A program made the position numbers and the translations under genes. This document shows, one piece after another, positions 1 through 8,700 of a stretch of 36,099 nt of DNA; positions within the stretch are counted from its first letter, which is position 1, and every line of letters begins with the position of its first letter. The notes below the pieces were generated by a model, which did no database searches, was not told the origin of the DNA, and worked only from the letters and a program-made list of their open reading frames with translations. The DNA lies in IMG/VR virus record IMGVR_UViG_3300007609_000049, positions 1-36,099 of that record; one strand, 5' to 3'. The DNA comes from a virus.

Positions 1-493
1 ATTCTATAGTGTTACTTGAAAAGTTTAACTCTAAAGAGCTAACACTGCTTAAAATCATTTGTTGTATTTTAGCAGTGACGTAAGTATTTCCTTCAGCATC
101 TATCATTTGAATTCCTACACCTTCTGGTAAAAAAGGCTCTTTTCCACTAAGATTATAATAATGATCAAAAAGTTCAATTGCCATCCAATAATTTACATAC
201 CCATCTAATGCCTTTATAGTAACCGTCATTGTTTTATCAAATAGTTCTTGGTTAGGTAAGCTTGTTCTAAATCTTCTAGTATTCCCAGGAAAATCATTTT
301 GCTGTATTGGATCAAAACTTGGCCCTGGTAATGATAAAGATTGAATTCCATAATTAAAAAGATCTATAGGTTCTTTAATCATGCTACCTGGCATACGATT
401 AATATAAGGTTTATATTTTTCGGATATATTCTTAGGAATAAAAGTTCTAGGAAAATTAAACTTAAATTGACTATTTCTTGCAGTTATAAACAT
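1..493 (-). CDS. Tail-tube-like virion structural protein, 3' part missing
   Basis: The reading frame starts with ATG at 493-491 and stays open to the left window edge, so only about 164 N-terminal residues are seen. The ATG overlaps the stop of the upstream gene by one base (TAATG), which suggests translational coupling. The product begins MFITARNSQFKFNFPRTF and contains KYKPYINRMPGSMIKEPIDL (about residues 26-45), an SLSLPGPSFDP segment and an ALDGYVNYWMAIELFDHYY segment. From memory this pattern belongs to virion proteins of large myophages that I take to have a tail-tube-like fold, but I cannot verify that here. It follows two structural genes and the fibre genes, as expected for a late structural gene. 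The function as tube or tube-related protein is inference; virion location is more certain. Confidence 0.6.
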   Translation of the reverse strand, partial: MFITARNSQFKFNFPRTFIPKNISEKYKPYINRMPGSMIKEPIDLFNYGIQSLSLPGPSFDPIQQNDFPGNTRRFRTSLPNQELFDKTMTVTIKALDGYVNYWMAIELFDHYYNLSGKEPFLPEGVGIQMIDAEGNTYVTAKIQQMILSSVSSLELNFSSNTIE

Positions 494-1311
494 TATATGC
501 TATACTTTTGTTGAACTCTAATCAGTGATTCGTAATTAGGTTTATTTTTTTGTTGTCTATTAACAAGTGTTTGTGCAACTCTTTTCTTACTGTCTTTTGA
601 TAATTTTTGAGCTTCTTTAGAATTTTGTTGTAATTTTTTAATTTTGCTACTACTTACTTCTTTATTTAATTCTTCAATTTCATTAGATAGTTCTTCATTA
701 CTAGCATTAAGAGAATTAATATTAGTTTCCTGATCACTTATTACTTGTTCAAGTTCTCTATTTCTTTGTAATAAATTTTCATTTTCTTGTTGAAGTTTTG
801 CTAACTCTTTTGAATATTCTGTTGATATATTTTCTATTTCACTTGTTAATGATTTTCGTGCGGCTTCTGTAACTGATGAAAACTCTCCAATATATAAAAC
901 ACTTTCATCAGATTCATTACCGTCTTCACTAGTCATGGCAGTTGAAATATAAAAATCTTTAGTTGTTAATGATAATATTTTTTTACTATCATCTTTTGAT
1001 ATTTTAAAAAGAACTTCACCAGAAGATATATCAATATCTTCAACTTTAGTATAGTTCGGAATTTTTATTTCATCAGTTCCATCTATAAATGAAATAAAAA
1101 TAGTACCTACATTACTTAAATCAATTGGAGTATCTTCACCATCCTTTTCATCAAATAAGGTAAACATAAAATAATCATCAAATGGTGATATTTTAATTAA
1201 CGCATCACCTTGTGGTAAAGGTTGTTCATTATTTGATAAGTTTTTAAACTTTTTAATATATCTTACTTCCTTTTCCTTAACTGTAGTATTTGTTAATATT
1301 TCTTTAGCCAT
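493..1311 (-). CDS. Virion protein with N-terminal beta domain and long coiled coil
   Basis: This 272-residue protein is not one I can name. Residues about 30-145 look like a beta-sandwich (alternating hydrophobic strands such as SNVGTIFISFIDGTDEIKI), similar in style to N-terminal domains of baseplate or fibre proteins. Residues about 150-235 are a long coiled coil rich in E, Q, N and L (for example ELAKLQQENENLLQRNRELE). The C-terminal 35 residues are basic. The ATG at 1311 overlaps the end of the upstream gene by 8 bases, and the stop overlaps the next ATG by one base, so it is embedded in a coupled gene string. A fibre, whisker or tail-attached rod is plausible from the coiled coil; this is inference. 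Confidence 0.7.
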   Translation of the reverse strand: MAKEILTNTTVKEKEVRYIKKFKNLSNNEQPLPQGDALIKISPFDDYFMFTLFDEKDGEDTPIDLSNVGTIFISFIDGTDEIKIPNYTKVEDIDISSGEVLFKISKDDSKKILSLTTKDFYISTAMTSEDGNESDESVLYIGEFSSVTEAARKSLTSEIENISTEYSKELAKLQQENENLLQRNRELEQVISDQETNINSLNASNEELSNEIEELNKEVSSSKIKKLQQNSKEAQKLSKDSKKRVAQTLVNRQQKNKPNYESLIRVQQKYSI

Positions 1312-2668
1312 CAGATTCTTCTATATTTTGTATTTTAACAGGTGATACTGCAGCTTTAACTTTAACTTTGTCTCTAAAGCTAGTAACATATGTAGTTTGT
1401 GTAATTGTATTATTAGTTGTACTATCAGATGCTCCATTTGGTCTAAATCCACTACCATTAGTAATAGTTATATTATTTCCAGAATCATCTTTAATTTTAT
1501 TATATACTTTTGCAACAGTAGGAACAGTTCCTAGATTAATTTTCATTAATCTTCTACCATATTTTTTAGGATCAAATGAAACTAATCTAGCCTTTTTAAT
1601 AATTTGTGTATTATCATTTCTATTAAAGAGTCTTAAAGTATAGTTAATAGCAAATGAAACTGCTATAGCGCTATTTAATATTATAGGCCTAAATCTAATA
1701 GGTTCATCAAAATCATTTGTTTGTGTAAACATTTGATCCGACGTTTGAATAAAATTAGTTTCTATCTGTTCACTGAGAGTTATTTGGTGTATTGCAATAT
1801 AATCACCCCCTTCACTATTTAATTGCGCAATAAAATTAGAAAGCGTAGATCCTTGTATTTGACCAGTTAATTCAAAGAAATCACCTGACTCTGATTCTAC
1901 AACTTCTGCAAATAATAAATCATATTCATCCCTATTAGGCAATGCAACTGAATTAATATCCTGTACATTAAAAAACTCATATCCATTATCTACAATAGTT
2001 TCATATATTCCTGAAAATTTAATTGTTACAGGTGGTGTTGATTTAAATCCTTGCCCTTCCGTTAATCTATATGATAATAAATTAGTATCATTAGTCAAAA
2101 AATTAGATGCCAAATAAAACAACGAAGGTATTTTCCATTCTATATATGTGGAATATAATTTAGTACCTAATAAAAAGGGATCAGGATTAAATACAGGTGT
2201 ATCTGTTTTTAAAAAAGCTATAGATGAGGTATTTATCATTTTACCATCTCTTCTAGGTATTAATGATTCTATAATTAAACCATCAAAATCTTGAAAATCA
2301 AATCCTGAAGTAAAATGTACTCTAATAGTATCATATTCAATATTTAAATTAGGTGAAAATATCTGAGGTAAATTAGGAGTACTTGTTAGTTTAGGATCAA
2401 AATCATTATAAGGTACACCTACACTGGTATCAAGATATGCATATTGTGTTTTGTTTTCATCTATTGCAGCTACTGAGATATCTCTTTCATTACCCATAGT
2501 AGAAAACACAGAATCTGAATTAAACATATAAGAACCACCTGTGTAATCGTCTTTCATTATCTCAATAGGGAATGATGATGTATCAAAAGTGTCAGGATTT
2601 GCTTGATCAGTATATACATACTCAAGCAATATTTCGGGTGATATTTGTAAAAATCTTGATGAATTCAT
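1304..2668 (-). CDS. Phage structural protein, function unknown
   Basis: The product has 454 residues, starts MNSSRFLQISPEILLEYVYT and is rich in N, S, T, F and Y, as is usual for beta-rich virion proteins. I see no catalytic motif, signal peptide or membrane segment. The C-terminal third turns basic (KKARLVSFDPKKYGRRLMKI) and the last 70 residues are threonine/asparagine-rich. It lies between the membrane-anchored gene and the coiled-coil structural gene, with a 20-base leader made of ATAA repeats and no Shine-Dalgarno sequence. Its context in the tail and fibre block makes a virion role likely. The ISPEILLEYVYTD opening looks familiar from large-phage structural proteins, but I cannot give it a precise role. 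Confidence 0.65.
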   Translation of the reverse strand: MNSSRFLQISPEILLEYVYTDQANPDTFDTSSFPIEIMKDDYTGGSYMFNSDSVFSTMGNERDISVAAIDENKTQYAYLDTSVGVPYNDFDPKLTSTPNLPQIFSPNLNIEYDTIRVHFTSGFDFQDFDGLIIESLIPRRDGKMINTSSIAFLKTDTPVFNPDPFLLGTKLYSTYIEWKIPSLFYLASNFLTNDTNLLSYRLTEGQGFKSTPPVTIKFSGIYETIVDNGYEFFNVQDINSVALPNRDEYDLLFAEVVESESGDFFELTGQIQGSTLSNFIAQLNSEGGDYIAIHQITLSEQIETNFIQTSDQMFTQTNDFDEPIRFRPIILNSAIAVSFAINYTLRLFNRNDNTQIIKKARLVSFDPKKYGRRLMKINLGTVPTVAKVYNKIKDDSGNNITITNGSGFRPNGASDSTTNNTITQTTYVTSFRDKVKVKAAVSPVKIQNIEESDG

Positions 2669-2688
2669 TTATTTATTTATTTACTTTC

Positions 2689-3465
2689 TTACCATTGTAA
2701 AAATTTAGGAGTATAACCTAAACCAATACCAACATAAGGCGCAACAGTGTTTCCACTATACCCTAAGCCTAATTGAAAACCAATGCCTAAAGTTTTTCTA
2801 CTCTTTCTTCTTATTTTATTTAATCCTTTACTATTAGGATCAATCATAATTCCAGTAGCATCATTAAATGTTACTCCAGGATAATCTGTTTTTAATTTCA
2901 CAAAAACTTCTTCAGTTTTAGTATCTTGTAAAATGCTTGCAGATAACCAAATATTTTGTTTAATATCAATAGATGCTTCTCCTAATGAGATACTATCATT
3001 AGAAATACTATAAGGTATCGTTGCATTTACGTTTCTATAACTTTTATCCCAAGATGCATTATTGTTAAATGTAATTGCAGATTCATAAGATCCAATAACA
3101 GTATCAATCGTTTTTACAGGAACTTCCACTATTTTTTCAACAATTTTAGTTTTTGTTTCTATTATTGTAATAGGTGGTTTGTTTTTTTCTATTTCTATTG
3201 AATCATTAAGTTCTTCAATTTTTAAAACTAACCCTCTTATTTCACCTACACTATTACCCCATTTGTCTTTGTAATTTTGTATAGAATCTGTTAATGCTAT
3301 TTGATTATTTGTAATTCTTGTAACTTCACCTTTAGCTGCAGAAGTAGCTTCACATTGTCTAAATAAAAAAAATGTAAGCACAATGATACCACCTAAAAGA
3401 ATCATTCTTGTATTTTTAGGATCAGTAAAAAAACTTAATATATTACATACTAATTTAATCATCAT
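2689..3465 (-). CDS. Membrane-anchored coiled-coil protein with beta tail, possibly spanin-like
   Basis: The frame can be opened at a TTG (3477), but two ATG codons at 3465 and 3462 are better starts; I chose 3465, giving about 258 residues and an 11-base overlap with the upstream gene. One transmembrane helix (MILLGGIIVLTFFLFRQC) lies at about residues 17-34. It is followed by a charged, coiled-coil-prone stretch, a valine/lysine-rich segment (IVEKIVEVPVKTIDTV), a beta-rich region, and a glycine-rich C-terminus (LGIGFQLGLGYS then APYVGIGLGYTPKFLQW). From memory, proteins with this order (helix, coil, beta, GIG..PYVGIG end) are common in phages of Bacteroidota. An inner-membrane spanin or a similar envelope protein is one reading, because a helix-plus-periplasmic-coil layout fits. 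No lysozyme or holin is seen nearby to support it. Confidence 0.65.
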   Translation of the reverse strand: MMIKLVCNILSFFTDPKNTRMILLGGIIVLTFFLFRQCEATSAAKGEVTRITNNQIALTDSIQNYKDKWGNSVGEIRGLVLKIEELNDSIEIEKNKPPITIIETKTKIVEKIVEVPVKTIDTVIGSYESAITFNNNASWDKSYRNVNATIPYSISNDSISLGEASIDIKQNIWLSASILQDTKTEEVFVKLKTDYPGVTFNDATGIMIDPNSKGLNKIRRKSRKTLGIGFQLGLGYSGNTVAPYVGIGLGYTPKFLQW

Positions 3466-3694
3466 TAAGTGCTTCAATTAATTTATTTGGAGTTATTTCA
3501 GATTCTCCATATTTTGCAATTAGAGTACCCATAAAACTTTGTTCTTCATCTTTTAAATCTTCTGCTCTATTTAATAACTTATCTCTCTTTTCAGCTAAAC
3601 TTTGTATACTCTTTTGCATAAGATCAATATTAAAATTAATCTCATCATATTCTTTAATAAAATATTTTAGTTTTTTCTTCTCGTCTTTTGTCAT
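3455..3694 (-). CDS. Small coiled-coil protein, function unknown
   Basis: This 79-residue protein is highly charged and almost entirely helical by appearance. Residues about 1-55 show heptad-like spacing of I, L and M among K, E and D (for example LMQKSIQSLAEKRDKLL), consistent with a coiled coil. There is no signal peptide or cysteine. It ends inside the next gene, overlapping the chosen ATG of the membrane-anchored protein by 11 bases, so the two are probably translated together and may work together. Small cytoplasmic coiled-coil proteins next to lysis-type membrane proteins are common in phages, but I see no specific family. Confidence 0.65.
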   Translation of the reverse strand: MTKDEKKKLKYFIKEYDEINFNIDLMQKSIQSLAEKRDKLLNRAEDLKDEEQSFMGTLIAKYGESEITPNKLIEALNDD

Positions 3695-3717
3695 TTGTTT
3701 CTATATTTAAAATTATA

Positions 3718-5745
3718 TTAAGTACCAACATACATTATAAACGCTAGTGCATAGTATGGTGGTAAATTTGAATCTGATTGAATTCCATGATTATGTGAAA
3801 CATTTCCACCTTCTGGCTGAATTCTAGTATTTTCTACCTTTTGTATATTTTGAGTATTTGTGCCACCTATTGAACTTATTAACATTTCAGGTGAACCACC
3901 ATCCCCTGTATCAGTACCTGAAGCAGTACGCCATCCAGCTGGTGAATTATTTGGTTCTCCGCTTGGTACTCTAGTCCATCCAGCTAAATATCCAAATCTG
4001 CTATCTAAATAAGAAGGTACATGATCGTGTTCCGGTATTTGGCTTAGAGTAAGAGTATGATCATCTGTTTGTCCACCGTGATTATGTTCTATTTCACCGC
4101 CAGTCGCTCCATTATTTTGTGATGTCCAATTTACATTAGGATTATCACCTACACCAACAACGAATCTCTGTCTTAAATCTGGTACAGTTACTCCATTTAC
4201 ATCATTACCATCACAAAGAGTCCATCCTGTAGGTATATTGTTCGTACCACCACTCCACATTATAATACCACCTACTGGTATAGGTGCTGCTTGTGATTGT
4301 GGTATTTCACTTAATTGATTATTGTTATTTGGATCTTTAACTACAAGATTACCTGTACTAGGTGATACGTCAGGTAGATTATTAGCTCTTATTGTACCGT
4401 TAAATGTAGAAACACTAGTAGGTTCACTTACATTAAACCATCCTTCTATTACAGTATCATCAGCAACGTTTAGTGTACTATTAATATTAGTCTGTGTTGA
4501 ATTTATTTCAACATTGTTAGAAGTTCCTAAAGTTATACCATTACCTTGTGCATTTAAATTAATACCAACACCTAATATGTTTACATTATTACTTCCAGTA
4601 AATGCAGAAATATCAATATCACCACTACTAGTATTTAATGAAATACCACTAGTTGTTAATTGTATATTAGTGTTTGCGTTACTATTTAATCTAATAAGAT
4701 TACCAGTTAATCCAATATTTCCAGCTTCACCTATAATTTTACCATTTTTGGTTGTTGATGGTGGTATTGTACCTAAGCCTCCGATATTTAGAGAAGCCTC
4801 ATTTCCAGTGTATAAAACATTTAATGATATTTTAGGAGGTTGTTCTAAGCCTGAATATCCATTTACATTAACAGTAAAATTAGAAGTGTCATCAACATCA
4901 GCTGGATAACTATTTTCATCAAGTCCTGTTGTAAATTCAATATTCTTACCTGCTCTAAATTGCTGTCCTCTTGTACCAGTTAAAACCCTAAGACCTATAA
5001 GATCTGATTGTGGGTTTTGTGGAGCTTTAGGAGAGTTAATTATTAAAGTATCATCTACACCTAGCGAAATATTAGATAATTCACCTATAGCATCTTGTTC
5101 AAAATAATCATCTATAAGAGTACCACCGTGAAAAATTATTGATTTTGACCCTGATGTTTTTTGGTGAATAAATAAACTTGTAATGCTTGAATTTATTGAA
5201 GTTGCTAAAGTATCAGATAAAACACTATACCCTTGACTACCTGGTGATAAAGTATCTGCATTGATTGCAGCCCCAAAAACACCAGTTGAAATACCTTCGT
5301 TTTGCGGTGTTGCACCAGTTGTATCAAATGGTGCAGGGTATATTGAAGTTTTTAGTCTTTGACTAGGTGGATTACCACCAAAAAAACTAAGACCTACACT
5401 AATACCAGCTGATCCTTGCGGTCCTGTTAAATTAACACCTGTTTGTATCCACGATGATCCATCCCACGTCCAAACATTACCATTTGATTGTAAGTAATTA
5501 TCATCTTCAATTAAATTAGAAAATATTAAACCAGTCGGAGGTGATCCTGGTTTTGGATTAGTATCTTCATACCACCTAGATCCTCTTTCACCTCTTCCCC
5601 CTATAGGACCTTGTGGACCAGTAGGGCCAGATGGGCCAGATGGGCCACCACCATTTAGAAGAAGCTGGTCAAAATTAAAATTAATTTTGTCTGCTGCTTG
5701 TGATATAGTATCAGATGCTATTATTTCTTGTATTACTATTGGCAT
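3718..5745 (-). CDS. Short tail fibre with phage collar domain (gp12-like receptor-binding protein)
   Basis: The 675-residue product starts with a short attachment-like segment (residues 1-30, IIASDTISQAADKINFNFDQ), then a collagen-like Gly-X-Y run at about 33-56 (GPSGPSGPTGPQGPIGG). A long repetitive beta region follows, and then a C-terminal phage tail collar domain. The collar is clear: PVGGIIMWSGG and IPTGWTLCDG at about 490-513, VPDLRQRFVVGVG at 521-533. His pairs occur at 554-556 (HNH), 573-575 (HDH) and 651-653 (HNH), and the end is LPPYYALAFIMYV. In T4 gp12 an HxH motif binds zinc in the trimeric tip and the tip binds the host surface; the HNH near the end is the likely equivalent. 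Its position at the end of the baseplate and fibre block matches gp12 in T4. No intramolecular chaperone or peptidase signature is visible. Confidence 0.88.
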   Translation of the reverse strand: MPIVIQEIIASDTISQAADKINFNFDQLLLNGGGPSGPSGPTGPQGPIGGRGERGSRWYEDTNPKPGSPPTGLIFSNLIEDDNYLQSNGNVWTWDGSSWIQTGVNLTGPQGSAGISVGLSFFGGNPPSQRLKTSIYPAPFDTTGATPQNEGISTGVFGAAINADTLSPGSQGYSVLSDTLATSINSSITSLFIHQKTSGSKSIIFHGGTLIDDYFEQDAIGELSNISLGVDDTLIINSPKAPQNPQSDLIGLRVLTGTRGQQFRAGKNIEFTTGLDENSYPADVDDTSNFTVNVNGYSGLEQPPKISLNVLYTGNEASLNIGGLGTIPPSTTKNGKIIGEAGNIGLTGNLIRLNSNANTNIQLTTSGISLNTSSGDIDISAFTGSNNVNILGVGINLNAQGNGITLGTSNNVEINSTQTNINSTLNVADDTVIEGWFNVSEPTSVSTFNGTIRANNLPDVSPSTGNLVVKDPNNNNQLSEIPQSQAAPIPVGGIIMWSGGTNNIPTGWTLCDGNDVNGVTVPDLRQRFVVGVGDNPNVNWTSQNNGATGGEIEHNHGGQTDDHTLTLSQIPEHDHVPSYLDSRFGYLAGWTRVPSGEPNNSPAGWRTASGTDTGDGGSPEMLISSIGGTNTQNIQKVENTRIQPEGGNVSHNHGIQSDSNLPPYYALAFIMYVGT

Positions 5746-5752
5746 TTTTTTA

Positions 5753-8700
5753 TTATTTTTTAACTAAAGTAATACTAAGCCCTAATGACTCAGAAAAACC
5801 TGCCCTTTTGTTATATATTAGGCGCGTATCAAAGTCGTTGGTATTTAGTATTTTAGATGAAAAGTTTTCATTAATAATTAAACCTGCTGATTTTTTGTCT
5901 GAATTATTCAATAATGCAGTTTGATAGTCTGTTGGTTTATCTAATCGTTCTCGTTTTGTATATAAATTAATTGTACCTATTTTATATTGTGATAGTATAT
6001 TATCTTCAATATATTTTTTAACATCATCATTTAAAGTATCTTCTTCACCAAAACTATATTCTTCATTTATATACTTAGAAAATACATTTTTAATAGGTTG
6101 AAATAGAAAATCAATTAATTTTTTTCTTATAAATAAATAAAGTTCAATTTTAATATTATCTTCCTTATGCATAAAATCACCATCTACTAAATCAGGCTGT
6201 TTAATAGCAGGCTCAAAAAATTCTGAAGGTGAAAAGGTATCTAATGTTATTTGATCTGGTGTTTTCATATACTTTGACCCAAAGAAAGATTTCTTTTCTT
6301 TCATTGATCTTGTCCCAATAATTATTTCAGTTGTATTTTTGTCTAAACTTTTTCTAAAATAACCAGGTTCCCAGTTTGAAGAAAATATGTAAAAGTCTCT
6401 CTTATCAATACCTACTTCATTAATTAAAGGGTATAAACTCCTAAATGCACTTTCATTTGATAGTTCTAAAACTGAAGAAGGATCTTCAATATTTACTTTA
6501 TGATAAAATAAATTTTTAATTTGTCCAAAATTTAAAACTTTAGAACTATTGAATTGAGAATTAGCATGTCTAGTTAAATTAAATACTTTAAGTTTATAAT
6601 CTTCATCAGGTATAAAACTACCAGTTGAATCTGTTAAACCAGTGGATCCTGTGTTTTGTATAAAATCTAATTCTAAATAAGGATCTTTAAAAAATATAAC
6701 ATCATTAGATATAGGTTCATAACTACCTGAATGTCTAGCAATAGGTGTAATTCTAGGAGTTTTTTGTAAACTTAAATCATAACCAATAATATCAATTAAA
6801 TTAAATGATGTTGGCTTAGCAGGATCTGGTAAAACTCCAGTATAAATAGACTTAAGTATATCATCTTGTGATCTTAAGTTAAGTAAAAATGTTTGTACAA
6901 AATTACCTGATGAATCTAATAAAGGTTCACCGCTTTCATTTATAGTTTCATATACAACGCTAGGATCTCCTTGGTTAACTGCTTTGGCTATAGATGCAAA
7001 TGAAACACTATTTAAAATATTTCTAAATTTGTTATAACCACCTCCTATAGTAATATAGTCTGCTTGTCTTAATATTAATTCAGGTGGGGTACCAGGTGAT
7101 GGTAATACTGTAATATTTCCATTTTTTAATACTCTACTACATATTAATATATCATCAGACAAAACTTTAGTTATACCATCAATTAAAAAAGTATCATTAC
7201 CTATTTGAAATTGTATATTTGTATACTGACCATCTATTCCTACATTCACATCGCTTAAAAATTTAGTAGGTATACCATTAATATCAGGTTGACCTTTTAT
7301 TTTTACTTTTGACACATCCTCAACCCATGGACCACTAGTTGTAAAACTTATAGCACCTTGCATATTACCATTTTCATATTCAAACTGGTCTCCTATTTTA
7401 ATAGGCTCACATGAACTATCTGTAGAATATGCGCTATTTAGTGAATATAAACTGGTTCTATCTATAATTTGATCATTATCATTGATACATTCATATGCAA
7501 GATTTATTGATATTAACATAACAATAGTTTTCCACTTCTCATTTTTAATTATTTTAATTTGAGACTCTGGTTTGTTTGGTATATTAGGAACAAGCATAAC
7601 GGAAAATCTATAATCATTAAACCTACCATCTCTAACATAAGAAATACTTTTAGCATTAAAATTAACATTAGCAGATTTTAATGCTTTAGGTTTTGCAATA
7701 ATTTTTACCCCTCTTAAAAAGGCTTCACTAAAATTATCTTCATCACCACCACTAAAAACACCATATCTTAATTGTTTGTCAACAATACCAGTTTCAAAAG
7801 AATTACTTAACTTATCTATTATAAAATATTCATCAAAATAATTTATGTTTACATCTTGGAATGTACCTGGTATATAGGGTGTATTAAGTGTAGGATTAGG
7901 CAATATTGAGTCAGTAGGTGCTTCATTGAAATAACTCCAAGACTCTTCAATTGCGTTTTGATTGAAATATTCTGGTACCTTTGCTAAATAATACCATTCA
8001 TGAGAAAATCCAAACGGTGATCTATTAAAATCATATTTAGAAGGTGAAAAATTATTTAAAGTAAATGCTTCAGATACGTTTAATCTATATGGATTATTTC
8101 TTACATCCTTTCCATTTTTAAAATACCCCCATTTGTTTATATAGGGTATTACTCTAGATGATACTGCTTGTGATGTTAAATAATTTTCTTCAAGTCTATT
8201 ATACTCAGATGAAATAACAGAATCAAAAGATTCATCTGGGTCTGCATCTTTAAGTAAACCTATTAAAGTTCCAAATCCACCATTATCATAAAAATTAATA
8301 ATATCTGGATTAGAAGAAACACCAGTAGGAATAAATGAACCCCCTGTAACACCAGTTGATATAATATCATTTTGTGTATAATACTCTTTCTCAAATTCTA
8401 ATTCACCTAAATTTCCATATAATTCACTATAAAAATCATAATCAAAGTCTTTAATTGGGAAAAATGAAAATCTACCAAATGAAGGTTTATATTCATTATA
8501 TAATGAAACTTGTTTTATACTAGTTAAGTAAATATCATTATCTTCCAGTTGTATAATTATATACTTATCTACATTTCTAAATCCTATTATTTCATTATTA
8601 TTATTTCGTATAGGTTCTTCTAAATAAGGCATATAATTTTTAATAGAAGTAAAACCACCATTTGTTTTAATAAACTTACCAGGTGTAAATCTATCTTCAT

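Noticed and set aside
3463-3477. TTG at 3477 as start of the membrane-anchored protein
   Set aside because: Two ATG codons lie 12 and 15 bases downstream in frame and give a more usual short overlap with the upstream gene. All other genes with a visible start use ATG.
4322-4909. Plus-strand 195-residue reading frame
   Set aside because: It is fully antisense to the short tail fibre gene, which has a clear collar domain. The frame has no recognisable domain and no gene-like context.
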